Below are positions 8,824-15,817 of a stretch of DNA of 40,971 bases, in pieces; positions within the stretch are counted from its first letter, which is position 1; every line of letters begins with the position of its first letter. The stretch comes from Iodobacter sp. Its GTDB lineage: Bacteria > Pseudomonadota > Gammaproteobacteria > Burkholderiales > Chitinibacteraceae. The translations under genes and the position numbers were made by a program. Location of the stretch: contig NZ_JANXSO010000107.1 in assembly GCF_025352645.1 (NCBI RefSeq), positions 1 to 40,971 on the forward strand, given 5' to 3'. The notes below the pieces were generated by a model. That model made no database searches. It saw only the letters and a list, made by a program, of their open reading frames with translations, and was not told the origin of the DNA.

Positions 8824-9086
8824 CCTGCCGCGCAAAATCAAAAGTTTCTTTGCCTATGGCATGAGTTTGAGACCAGAACCACGGCAGAAGCAAACTATGC
8901 TGCTGCCTTGGATAATTTACAGCCCATACTCAACCATTTATTGGCAATCTGCAGCAAACCCCAATCAGCAAAAGCCAAGTCATTGCAAAAAAAGAGTTTA
9001 TTATGCAAATCGCCCCCGAGCTTGGGGAACTGGCCTTGCAGCTCATCGATGAATCGGTAGCAAAAGGCCTCTTTTTAGATCAATAA
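8824..9086 (+). pseudogene. Remnant of an HD-domain phosphohydrolase, frameshifted
   Basis: Two pieces in different frames together resemble the C-terminus of YfbR-like HD hydrolases. Frame 8824 onward gives FLCLWHEFETRTTAEANYAA and ALDNLQPILNHLL, and the frame of 8964 onward gives ISKSQVIAKKEF, APELGELALQLIDE and SVAKGLFLDQ up to TAA 9084-9086. At least one indel separates them, between about 8925 and 8963. The N-terminal half with the metal-binding HD motif is missing; the glycosyltransferase occupies that side. The call rests on remembered family sequence. Confidence 0.6.
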
Positions 9087-9339
9087 TCTCTTTCCCTTTT
9101 TTTAACCTAAAACGCAAAACCACTCGCCACCTTAGTGACTTATTTTATGTGGAAATAAGCTGCTCTCCCATGCTAATAGCCACCACATTTATGCATATTG
9201 CTGAGCCCCCGTCCCTTGGTGAATTCAAGATCAGTTTGCGCTGAGTATTGTTGCCAAACTAAGCCCGCCAATTTATTACTTTGATTTGGCGTGCTTTACC
9301 AAGGAGGATAGCCCTTCTTTCTTGCTCTATTGCTGACCC

Positions 9340-10740
9340 ATGCTGCGCTATTTTTCCTTCCGTACCCTGCTGATGATTGGCTTTGCCTTAGTGGCGTTGA
9401 TGCCTTCGGCGGCTTTGGTGCAGCTTCGCTATGATTTGGCCGAGCTCACCATTAAGGCGCAACAGCAGCAGGTTTTAGCCAAAGATTGGTCGAATGCAGC
9501 ACAGCATAGCCAAGAGCAAGCTTTATATTTAGAGCGTGCTAGCCGGCAATTATTAATTTTGCCCGAAGACACATTTTTAAATGCCGCTCGTAGCGCCAAG
9601 GTCCAGCTGCTTATGGCGCAAGAGGTGTTGCAGCAGAGCAAAAACCCTTTAATCGGGCAAAGTAGCGAAAACATCCACCAACTACTTAACCAGCCAGGCC
9701 CGCGCTTAAAAAAGCCCCAGCTCAACCAACTTTTTTCACAGCTAGATAAAGAGTTAAAAGAGCAGAAGCGCTTAATTGAGCAGCAATTAGCCCAGCAAAG
9801 CCAGCAGTGGCTAGAGCAGGTTGGCCGTAAGCAAAAGCAGGCCGATCTACTAGCAGTTCTATCGCCGATTGCCGCGCTTACCTTGGCGCTCTTGATGGCG
9901 GTACTGTTTAGTTGGCCAATCGTGCAGCTTAAACGGCAGATTACTCTGCTGGCACAGGGGCAACGTGGCCAAAGCTGGCATATGGCTGGCCCAGCAGATT
10001 TGCAAGGCTTAGCCAAATCGTTAGCTGAGCTGGATTTACGCTTGGTACAGCTAGAGGCGCAAAAAGCGCAGTTTTTTCGCCATGTATCTCATGAATTAAA
10101 AACCCCACTTGCGGTAATTCATGAGGCCTCCTCTTTATTACAAGAGGAAGTGTTAGGTAGCTTAAATAGCCAGCAAAAAGAAATCAGTAGCATGGTACAA
10201 AGCAATGTTCACACCTTACGCCAGCGTGTGGATGCACTCTTGGCCCACGATGCAGGGCGTTGGCTCTCTGCCGAGCTAGAAATCCGCCCCTTAGTACTTA
10301 AAGCGTTTTTAGCCCAGCGCCTACAGCAGTGGCGCTTATTACTCGAAAAAAAATCGCTAAGCGTTAAGCAATCCGGCCAAGAGCCGTTTGGCTATGCTGA
10401 TCACGCCAAGCTAGGGATTATCCTCGACAACCTACTACTGAATGCCATCCGCTTTAGCCCGCCACAGGGTGAGCTACTGATTCGCTACGGCCGGGATCAC
10501 TCACTAAGCTGGCTAGAAATTGAAGACCAAGGCCCAGGCGTGGCCAAGCAAGATGCAGAAGCTATTTTTGAGCCCTTTCACTGTGGCGCAGCGCCAGCTG
10601 GCGAGAGCGCCGGATCGGGCATTGGCCTTACCATGGCCAGAAGCTTTGCCCAATTAATGCAAGGTGATGTTGAACTTATACCCTGCCCAAGCGGTGCATG
10701 CTTTCGCTTGCACTGGCAGTTAGCACAAGGCAAACCATGA
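9340..10740 (+). CDS. qseE: Sensor histidine kinase, QseE/GlrK type
   Basis: The 466-residue kinase has TM1 at about residues 8-28, a periplasmic helical and Gln-rich region to about 165 that is likely coiled coil, TM2 at about 168-193, a HAMP-like linker, the phospho-acceptor His251 in FFRHVSHELKTPL, and a HATPase domain with N box (LDNLLLNAIRFS), G1 (IEDQGPGV) and G2 (GSGIGLTMA). It is the first of three genes joined by 4-base ATGA overlaps, with a QseG-like lipoprotein second and a sigma-54 activator third. This is the order of the enterobacterial qseE-qseG-qseF (glrK-yfhG-glrR) operon. In that system the kinase responds to envelope conditions and phosphorylates QseF. An AAGGAGG sequence lies about 40 bases upstream of the ATG, too far to be its ribosome site. 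Confidence 0.88.
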   Translation: MLRYFSFRTLLMIGFALVALMPSAALVQLRYDLAELTIKAQQQQVLAKDWSNAAQHSQEQALYLERASRQLLILPEDTFLNAARSAKVQLLMAQEVLQQSKNPLIGQSSENIHQLLNQPGPRLKKPQLNQLFSQLDKELKEQKRLIEQQLAQQSQQWLEQVGRKQKQADLLAVLSPIAALTLALLMAVLFSWPIVQLKRQITLLAQGQRGQSWHMAGPADLQGLAKSLAELDLRLVQLEAQKAQFFRHVSHELKTPLAVIHEASSLLQEEVLGSLNSQQKEISSMVQSNVHTLRQRVDALLAHDAGRWLSAELEIRPLVLKAFLAQRLQQWRLLLEKKSLSVKQSGQEPFGYADHAKLGIILDNLLLNAIRFSPPQGELLIRYGRDHSLSWLEIEDQGPGVAKQDAEAIFEPFHCGAAPAGESAGSGIGLTMARSFAQLMQGDVELIPCPSGACFRLHWQLAQGKP

Positions 10741-11219
10741 AATTCACTCTAAAACCGTTGGCTCTTGCAGCGCTTATGTTGAGCGCCTGCGTCAGCCTCC
10801 CACCACCCGCCCCAATACCTGTACCTGCTGCTGCTCCCCCTACTACACCAAGCCCTGATATTCCTGCATGCAGCTTGGCAGCGGGCCTCAGCCAATTCAG
10901 CGCCCCAAATACCGGCAGCACCTGCGCTAGCGATCGCTTGCTCAATCTAGCGCAGCAAATGATGAATAACCATAGTGATATCAACCGCGTACAAGGCCAG
11001 CTCGATGCCCTGCTTGCGCAAGATCTGGATTCCGCCAACCGCAGCTTTGCCCTTATTTTAGCCAGCCAATTAAACGAGCGAAAACGGCTAAATGGCTTGC
11101 TAGATAAGCAAATCGCCGCCACCAAAGAGCAGCAAAAGCGCGCCAATGATTTGGCCGCCAAGCTAGATGCTTTAAAAGAAATGGAAAAAGAACTATTAGC
11201 GAGAGGTAAAAAACCATGA
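10737..11219 (+). CDS. qseG: QseG-like outer-membrane lipoprotein
   Basis: This 160-residue protein has a lipoprotein signal with lipobox MLSAC (ALAALMLSACVSLP), a Pro/Ala-rich linker and then a helical region rich in Gln, Leu and Lys that ends in repeated charged heptad-like segments, consistent with a coiled coil. In enterobacteria QseG sits in the outer membrane and contacts the periplasmic part of QseE. Position and features fit here, though sequence identity cannot be judged by eye. The ATG at 10737 overlaps the kinase stop by four bases (ATGA), which decides this start over the upstream in-frame one. The stop overlaps the qseF start in the same way. Confidence 0.75.
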   Translation: MKFTLKPLALAALMLSACVSLPPPAPIPVPAAAPPTTPSPDIPACSLAAGLSQFSAPNTGSTCASDRLLNLAQQMMNNHSDINRVQGQLDALLAQDLDSANRSFALILASQLNERKRLNGLLDKQIAATKEQQKRANDLAAKLDALKEMEKELLARGKKP

Positions 11220-12568
11220 GCGCTAAAATCTTACTGGTAGACGATGATCCAGATCTCTTGCGGCTCGTCTCCATCCGGCTGATTGCCGCAGGCTTTGAAG
11301 TGATCGCGGTAGAGAGCGCCGAAGAAGCCTTAAATGCGCTGGCCGTACAACGCGCCGATTTAATGCTGAGCGATTGGAAGCTGCCCGGCATGGATGGCAT
11401 GGCCTTGTTTGAAGAAGCCCGCCGCCGCTACCCTGCCTTACCGGTAATTATGCTGACGGCTCACGGCACTGTTCCCGATGCGATTGAGGCCATCAGCCAC
11501 GGCATGTTTGCTTACTTAATCAAGCCTTTTGACGGCAAAGCCCTGCTGGATAAAGTAAACCAGGCGCTGCTATTAAGTAGCCCACCCAATCCGCTAAAGC
11601 ACGATGTCGACGATTGGCGCTCAGGCTTTATCAGCTGCAGCCCCGTAATGGACGAGCTACTCGCCGAAGCGCGCTTAGTGGCGGTAACCGATGCCAGCGT
11701 GCTGATTCGCGGCGAAAGTGGCACCGGTAAAGAGGTATTGGCCCAAGCCATTCACCGCGCCAGCTTACGCGCGGCCAAGCCTTTTATCGCCGTAAATTGC
11801 GGGGCGATTCCCGATAATTTATTAGAAAGCGAATTATTCGGCCATGAAAAAGGCGCATTTACTGGTGCCAGCCAAAAGCAAAATGGCTTATTTGTAGAGG
11901 CCGATGGCGGGACAATTTTTTTAGATGAAATTGGCGATATGCCCTTGCCATTACAAGTTAAATTACTGCGGGTGCTGCAAGAGCGCGAAATTCGCCCCGT
12001 TGGCGCAGGGCGTGCCATCCCTGTGAATGTGCGGGTGCTTTCCGCCACCCACCGCGATTTACCCTCCTTACTGCAAGATGGCTCGTTTAGAGAAGATCTA
12101 TTTTACCGACTGAATGTGGTGTCGCTCGCCCTGCCCGCACTGATCGAGCGGCGCGAAGATATCCCACTGCTCGCCCGCCACTTTTTAGCCCAAGTAGTAG
12201 AGCGTTACGCCAAAACCGATTGCCACTTTGCCGCCGATGCGCTTAGTTTTTTAAGCACCGCAAACTGGCCGGGCAATATTCGCCAGCTATCTAATCTGGT
12301 TGAGCAATGCTGCGTGCTAGCTACCGGCCCCATGATTACGCTAGCCCAAGTACAAAAAGCCATGCTTAACGACGCTGCCGCCATCCAGCCGCTGGCAGAA
12401 GCCAAACGGCTCTTTGAGCGTGATTATCTAGAGCGCTTATTACGCCTTACCGGAGGCAATGTCAGTGATTGCGCCCGCCTTGCCGATCGCAACCGCACCG
12501 AATTTTATCGCCTCCTACAAAAACACGATCTTGCCCCTGCCGCCTTTAAGGCGGGTCTTGCACCATAA
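11216..12568 (+). CDS. qseF: Sigma-54-dependent response regulator, QseF/GlrR type
   Basis: The 450-residue NtrC-family activator has a receiver domain (acidic pocket VDDDPD, phospho-acceptor Asp53 in LSDWKLPGMDG, Lys in LIKPFDG) and an AAA+ domain at about residues 138-370 with Walker A GESGTGKE (166-173), the sigma-54-contacting loop GAFTGA (213-218), Walker B TIFLDEIGDM and an Arg finger region FREDLFYRLNV. A Fis-type helix-turn-helix closes the protein (GGNVSDCARLADRNRTEFYRLL). Phosphorylated by QseE it should activate sigma-54 promoters. Two such promoters with sites of the known GlrR consensus (TGTC-N10-GACA) lie just downstream. The gene ends at a strong terminator at 12608-12642. Confidence 0.92.
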   Translation: MSAKILLVDDDPDLLRLVSIRLIAAGFEVIAVESAEEALNALAVQRADLMLSDWKLPGMDGMALFEEARRRYPALPVIMLTAHGTVPDAIEAISHGMFAYLIKPFDGKALLDKVNQALLLSSPPNPLKHDVDDWRSGFISCSPVMDELLAEARLVAVTDASVLIRGESGTGKEVLAQAIHRASLRAAKPFIAVNCGAIPDNLLESELFGHEKGAFTGASQKQNGLFVEADGGTIFLDEIGDMPLPLQVKLLRVLQEREIRPVGAGRAIPVNVRVLSATHRDLPSLLQDGSFREDLFYRLNVVSLALPALIERREDIPLLARHFLAQVVERYAKTDCHFAADALSFLSTANWPGNIRQLSNLVEQCCVLATGPMITLAQVQKAMLNDAAAIQPLAEAKRLFERDYLERLLRLTGGNVSDCARLADRNRTEFYRLLQKHDLAPAAFKAGLAP

Positions 12569-12607
12569 ACAAAGCTTGGCTCTAAATCCTGCTGCAGCTG
12601 AATTCCT

Positions 12608-12642
12608 AAAGCCCAACTAAGCCCGCCTTAGATGGGCTTTTT
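12608..12642 (+). terminator. Intrinsic terminator of the qseEGF operon
   Basis: AAAGCCCA-A-CTAAG pairs with CTTAG-A-TGGGCTTT across a 5-base loop, followed by TT. It lies 40 bases after the qseF stop. Confidence 0.85.
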
Positions 12643-12702
12643 GCTAGTGGATTAACCCTTAAAGCCTTGAATTACCAACGATACGCTGCCCTCAAGCCAA
12701 AT

Positions 12703-12720
12703 CGTCGTGTTTTAGCAACA
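12703..12720. promoter_or_regulatory. Upstream activator half-match, distal site of gene 12928
   Basis: CGTC-N10-AACA matches six of eight positions of TGTC-N10-GACA, the published GlrR/QseF site. It lies exactly 64 bp upstream of the stronger proximal site, the same spacing as in the second promoter. Confidence 0.5.
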
Positions 12721-12766
12721 ATATATATCCATATAAATCAATCACTTACAAAAGCCACAGTATTAA

Positions 12767-12784
12767 CGTCGCTAATTAGCGACA
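12767..12784. promoter_or_regulatory. QseF/GlrR-type activator site, proximal site of gene 12928
   Basis: CGTC-GCTAATTAGC-GACA matches seven of eight positions of TGTC-N10-GACA and contains the perfect 16-bp palindrome GTCGCTAATTAGCGAC (12768-12783). Its first base is 81 bp before the -24 element. Confidence 0.7.
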
Positions 12785-12847
12785 TCCATCACGCCCACAC
12801 TGAAGCACAAAAACGCTAACTTATTGAATATAAACAAATAAACGAAC

Positions 12848-12863
12848 TGGCACGGTGTTTGCT
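12848..12863 (+). promoter_or_regulatory. Sigma-54 promoter of the repeat-protein gene
   Basis: TGGCACGGTGTTTGCT fits the -24/-12 consensus TGGCAC-N5-TTGCW exactly, with 10 bases between GG and GC. The start codon is 65 bases downstream of the -12 end. ATTGAATA stands 25 bp upstream of its first base, as it does at the second promoter. Confidence 0.88.
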
Positions 12864-12927
12864 ACATGGTAGTCAAGCCCAACGAGAAATCGTTAAATCT
12901 AGACTTACCCTCCAAAGGAAACACACC

Positions 12928-13317
12928 ATGAAAAAGAATCTTCTCATCGCCGCCCTATTTGCTACTTGCGCCGCTACTGCTGTTTGGGCTAATTCAACAG
13001 ACGCTTCTGCGCCTGCTGGTTTACGTGCTACCCCAGCCGATGCTTCTGAGCCAGCTGGTTTACGTGCCGATGCAAATGATGCTTCAGTTCCAACCAGCCT
13101 ACGTGCCGATGCCAACGATGCTTCAGTTCCAACTAGCCTGCGTGCCGATGCCAACGATGCGTCGGTGCCAACTAGCCTGCGTGCTGATGCAACAACGGAT
13201 GCCTCTGCACCATCTAGCCTGCGTGCTGATGCAACCACGGATGCCTCTGCACCATCTAGCCTGCGTGCCGATGCAACAACGGATGCCTCTGCACCAGCGA
13301 GCGCTCGTATTGTTTAA
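12928..13317 (+). CDS. Small secreted protein of tandem DAS-x-P-x-x-LRADA repeats
   Basis: The 129-residue precursor starts with a Sec signal (ALFATCAATAVWA, cleavage before Asn22). The mature protein is almost wholly eight units of 11-14 residues with consensus DASxPxSLRADAN/TT, beginning at residue 25 and ending in SARIV. It has no Cys, is rich in Ala, Ser and Asp, and is likely disordered and periplasmic or exported. No family was recognised. It has an AAAGGAAA ribosome site, its own sigma-54 promoter with two activator sites, and a strong terminator, so it is a single-gene unit placed directly after the matching activator operon. Units 3-5 and 5-7 are nearly identical in DNA, so copy number probably varies between strains. 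Confidence 0.85.
   Translation: MKKNLLIAALFATCAATAVWANSTDASAPAGLRATPADASEPAGLRADANDASVPTSLRADANDASVPTSLRADANDASVPTSLRADATTDASAPSSLRADATTDASAPSSLRADATTDASAPASARIV
13000..13314 (+). repeat. In-frame 39/42-bp tandem repeats
   Basis: Eight units encode the repeat protein. The first five are 39 bp, the next two plus the preceding junction extend to 42 bp through an extra Thr codon, and the last is short. Neighbouring units share long identical stretches, as expected for recent slippage or recombination. Confidence 0.85.
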
Positions 13318-13328
13318 TCGCTTCACTG

Positions 13329-13370
13329 CCCATAAAAAAACCACGAATGCGTTCGTGGTTTTTTTATGGG
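13329..13370. terminator. Strong bidirectional-looking terminator
   Basis: A 19-bp perfect stem (CCCATAAAAAAACCACGAA and its complement) has a 4-base loop TGCG, with T-runs in the arms on both strands. It ends the repeat-protein transcript. Confidence 0.88.
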
Positions 13371-13438
13371 TGAAACTCAGCAAATAGATAAAAGACGGTG
13401 ACGACTCTATTAATAGTGCTTTATTTCCTTTTGATCAT

Positions 13439-13456
13439 CGTCGCTCATTAACTACA
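13439..13456. promoter_or_regulatory. Upstream activator half-match, distal site of gene 13659
   Basis: CGTC-N10-TACA matches six of eight positions of TGTC-N10-GACA and stands exactly 64 bp upstream of the perfect proximal site. Confidence 0.5.
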
Positions 13457-13502
13457 AATTATTTTCAAAGAAATCAATGGCTTATATAAAACAGTGTTTT
13501 TC

Positions 13503-13520
13503 TGTCGTGCAGCCCAGACA
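13503..13520. promoter_or_regulatory. QseF/GlrR-type activator site, perfect consensus
   Basis: TGTC-GTGCAGCCCA-GACA matches the published GlrR consensus TGTC-N10-GACA in all eight positions. Its first base is 81 bp before the -24 element, identical to the first promoter. Confidence 0.78.
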
Positions 13521-13583
13521 AAGCAATTCTAGTGCGGAGCACCATTAAATCATAAGTCATTGAATACATTGATAATATCAAAC

Positions 13584-13599
13584 TGGCACAGCACTTGCT
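13584..13599 (+). promoter_or_regulatory. Sigma-54 promoter of the second small secreted protein
   Basis: TGGCACAGCACTTGCT is a full match to TGGCAC-N5-TTGCW. Like the first promoter it continues as TTGCTAC and has ATTGAATA 25 bp upstream of its first base. Confidence 0.88.
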
Positions 13600-13658
13600 A
13601 CTAATGAAGTATCAGTGAGAAATCATTGATTGGTTTTCTACTCAGAAGGAAGTGCTCT

Positions 13659-13946
13659 ATGAAAAAATATCTATTGATTGCATCCATGATTGCCAGCTTT
13701 GCAGCTACTGCTGCTTGGGCAGATATCTCCAAGTGGGCTGATTACAGCGCGTTTAACAAAACCTCAGAAATGCACGCTGATGCGCGTACCCCGCCAGCCT
13801 CAGATATGAGAATCGACTCCCCAGAATATCCAAACCCTGATCAAGCATCTGCTCCTAGCCGCAGAATGCCGCCTCCTGATACAGCGCAAAATGGATCACC
13901 CAACGAAACACCTGACACATCACCCGAAGATGGCATGCAATATTAA
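13659..13946 (+). CDS. Small secreted Pro/Ser-rich protein, sister of the repeat protein
   Basis: The 95-residue precursor begins MKKYLLIASMIASFAATAAWA, closely like the signal peptide of the repeat protein, with cleavage expected before Asp22. The mature part is short, hydrophilic, rich in Pro, Ser, Asp and Asn, without Cys and without a recognised domain. It has AAGGAAG before the ATG, its own sigma-54 promoter, two activator sites and a terminator. Both transcripts also carry GAGAAATC in the leader. The two genes therefore look like paralogous units whose mature regions have diverged, both probably QseF targets. An upstream ATG at 13626 is possible but would put charged residues before the signal peptide. 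Confidence 0.8.
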   Translation: MKKYLLIASMIASFAATAAWADISKWADYSAFNKTSEMHADARTPPASDMRIDSPEYPNPDQASAPSRRMPPPDTAQNGSPNETPDTSPEDGMQY

Positions 13947-13957
13947 ACCCATCACTA

Positions 13958-13996
13958 AACCTAAAAAACCACGAATCTTTCGTGGTTTTTTTAGGT
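13958..13996. terminator. Terminator of gene 13659
   Basis: AACCTAAAAAACCACGAA pairs with TTCGTGG-T7-AGGTT around a tiny loop, with T-runs. It is clearly related in sequence to the terminator at 13329-13370 (shared ACCACGAA...TTCGTGGT core). Confidence 0.85.
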
Positions 13997-14047
13997 TAAA
14001 AAAATGAGCATAAATCGTTTAGCTGCTTTTATCTCTAGCAGAAGCAG

Positions 14048-14965
14048 CTAAAGCCCCTGAATTAAACCATACTCCACGCCACTGATCTGCCCCACCGTCA
14101 CCAGCATAGCGCGGGAGGTAATCACATCCGCCTGAGTTGTTAAAGGCGCCACAGACGATGCCCCCACAGCAGAGCCCGCAACATGCTCCGCCGTACCAAA
14201 TAAATTAGCCCGCACACAAATATCTGCATCAAAGCCCATCACCACAATGGTGGCAAAGCCCGTAACAAAGGTATTAAACGCCGCATGCACACCCCCCATA
14301 TGCCTAGCCCCAAGCTCAATTACCAGCATATTGGCGCAAAGATTAAATTCTGCCTGTAAATCTGGGCACAGCGGCGCAGCACCAATATTCAGCGCACAAA
14401 CGCCCCCATTGCGATACTCGATAGCCGTCAAAACTGATTTCATATGATCGACCACCCGCATTCCATCTACTCGCTCATAAATACCATTTGGCGTACCGGT
14501 TAAATGAATCATCACCACGCCCACAGCCCCTGCCGTGGTGTAAATAAAATCCTCAACACTCAAAGGATTGGGCGCCCCTTCCCACTGGCACACTGGGTGG
14601 ATGCGATGGGTCTGGTTATACATCCCTGGCCCTAATGGATTAAATGCCACAGGCATGGCCGCTTGGGTATAACGCACCGCTCTTGCTCTTTGCGCATACA
14701 GCGGCACCCATTGGGCCCGTGGCACTGGGTACATTCGCTGTAAGTAATGCAGGGCTTTTTTATACTTATTCGCTTTATTAACATACACAGCATCGGGTAG
14801 ACCTCTGATGCGTACGATTTCGGCTACCACCTGTAAGGTAGTGCCTGCCGGATCATTTAACACAGCCACCAAGGGCGCAAGCGAGCTAGTGCGAAACCGT
14901 GAATAGCTGGTGTTTACAGCGCGTACAAATTGCATAAACGTCACTACATGAGCAAAAACAGCCAT
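14048..14965 (-). CDS. Hypothetical protein, possibly isochorismatase-like
   Basis: No certain family. In the 305-residue protein the C-terminal half reads like a Rossmann-type cysteine hydrolase: VVMIHLTG, MLVIELGARHMGGVHAAFNTF and ATIVVMGFDADICVRANLF. The last resembles the G-x-x-T-D-x-C-V segment of isochorismatase-family enzymes. If so, the Cys is present but the family Lys (in an x-x-K-x-x-x-S-x-F context) is replaced and the first catalytic Asp is not obvious, so activity is doubtful. The N-terminal 140 residues are unmatched. There is no signal peptide. I chose ATG 14965 because GGGG lies a few bases upstream; a TTG two codons earlier is possible. It is single-gene and transcribed towards the sigma-54 module. 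Confidence 0.5.
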   Translation of the reverse strand: MAVFAHVVTFMQFVRAVNTSYSRFRTSSLAPLVAVLNDPAGTTLQVVAEIVRIRGLPDAVYVNKANKYKKALHYLQRMYPVPRAQWVPLYAQRARAVRYTQAAMPVAFNPLGPGMYNQTHRIHPVCQWEGAPNPLSVEDFIYTTAGAVGVVMIHLTGTPNGIYERVDGMRVVDHMKSVLTAIEYRNGGVCALNIGAAPLCPDLQAEFNLCANMLVIELGARHMGGVHAAFNTFVTGFATIVVMGFDADICVRANLFGTAEHVAGSAVGASSVAPLTTQADVITSRAMLVTVGQISGVEYGLIQGL

Positions 14966-15396
14966 ATTCAAACCCCGCAGAATAAAACTTAATTGCGCTC
15001 ATCTTAGTTATAAAAAGTAATAAACAAGTTAAATACCCATGCCACGAAGGTAAATACACTTCAAAAAACAACAGCTTTGTATAAATAATGAGCCACCCTA
15101 TAAGGCCAGCTCCTTTGAAGCTTTAGAGACATTCTTAAGCCTCATCGCCACCGCCAGTTATATCGTGATTGACGAGATAGCGGCCAGTAACTGCGGCAGG
15201 CAAATAGCAAGCTTTTCATCAGAGAGAAAGTCTAAGCACCTGAAATGCCCGTACTTGCACCGGCTATTAACATTTAATTCACAGTCAAGAATAAAATATG
15301 CGTATTTAAGGCAATCCACAACGCTAAAAGGCAGACAAGCCCAAACAATTAATGAATACTGGCGGCCTCCCGCTATTGCATAAACAAGAGAAATCC
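14966..15396. other. 431-base gap; possible coding remnant
   Basis: A continuous frame from about 15080 to 15383 translates as YKASSFEALETFLSLIATAS and then VIDEIAASNCGR. It lacks a credible start and ribosome site and loses any pattern after about 15200. It could be a relic of a transposase or other gene; I cannot name it. Promoters for both neighbours should lie here. Confidence 0.35.
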
Positions 15397-15780
15397 ATGC
15401 GCAGCCGCCCGCTCTATTACTTGATTGCCCTACTTATTTTATTCACAGAAATAGCTATCGCCAAAGGCATCGTTGGCAATACGTTTATCCGTGGCAGCGT
15501 GGGGGATATGTTGGTGATTGTGCTGATTTATGCCCTAATGCGTGCCAATAGCATCCAGCCTAAAATTAGCATGGTATTAGCGTGCTTGATCGGCTTTATT
15601 GTAGAAAGCCTGCAATATATTCATTTAGTGGATTTACTTGGCCTACAAAAAGGCAGCGTACTCGCTATTGCGATTGGCAATACTTTTAGCCCAAGTGATT
15701 TGCTGATGTATTGTATTGGCGGAATACTGGCTTTTAGTCTTGATCAAGGACTGATTATTTCACGCGTTCAACCTAGCTAA
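15397..15780 (+). CDS. DUF2809-family membrane protein
   Basis: This 127-residue inner-membrane protein has about four helices. The pattern GSVGDMLVIVLIYALMRA, then IVESLQYIHLVDLLGLQKGS and FSPSDLLMYCIGGILAF matches the small DUF2809 family (conserved GD-x-LVV, E-x-x-QY-x-x-x-D-LGL and DxxxYxxG). The function is unknown. The ATG at 15397 with AAGAGA ahead is favoured over the upstream 15352 start, which would add a charged leader. It is followed at once by the convergent Lcl-Hsp70 gene (stops 38 bases apart). Confidence 0.8.
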   Translation: MRSRPLYYLIALLILFTEIAIAKGIVGNTFIRGSVGDMLVIVLIYALMRANSIQPKISMVLACLIGFIVESLQYIHLVDLLGLQKGSVLAIAIGNTFSPSDLLMYCIGGILAFSLDQGLIISRVQPS

Positions 15781-15817
15781 TGCACAACAGAGTAAGTTGC
15801 GCATCAACTCAATCATC

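Noticed and set aside
8816-9052. 78-codon ORF as an intact gene
   Set aside because: It reads a third frame across the HD-hydrolase remnant; the family resemblance lies in the other two frames.
9240-9339. TGGCGTGC before qseE as a sigma-54 promoter
   Set aside because: The GG-to-GC spacing is wrong and no TTGC element follows; no TGTC-N10-GACA site was found upstream.
10676-12405. Several minus-strand ORFs opposite qseG and qseF
   Set aside because: Ser/Ala/Cys-rich antisense shadows of clearly coding plus-strand genes.
13000-13314. Direct repeats resembling a CRISPR array
   Set aside because: The units are contiguous, in frame and encode peptide repeats; there are no unique spacers and no cas genes.
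12959-13387. 142-codon ORF overlapping the repeat protein
   Set aside because: Its regular Met/Leu/Gln repeats are the frame-shifted reading of the tandem DNA repeats; no signal peptide or ribosome site.
15165-15383. 72-codon plus-strand ORF before the DUF2809 gene
   Set aside because: No start signal and low-quality composition; treated as part of a possible relic rather than a gene.
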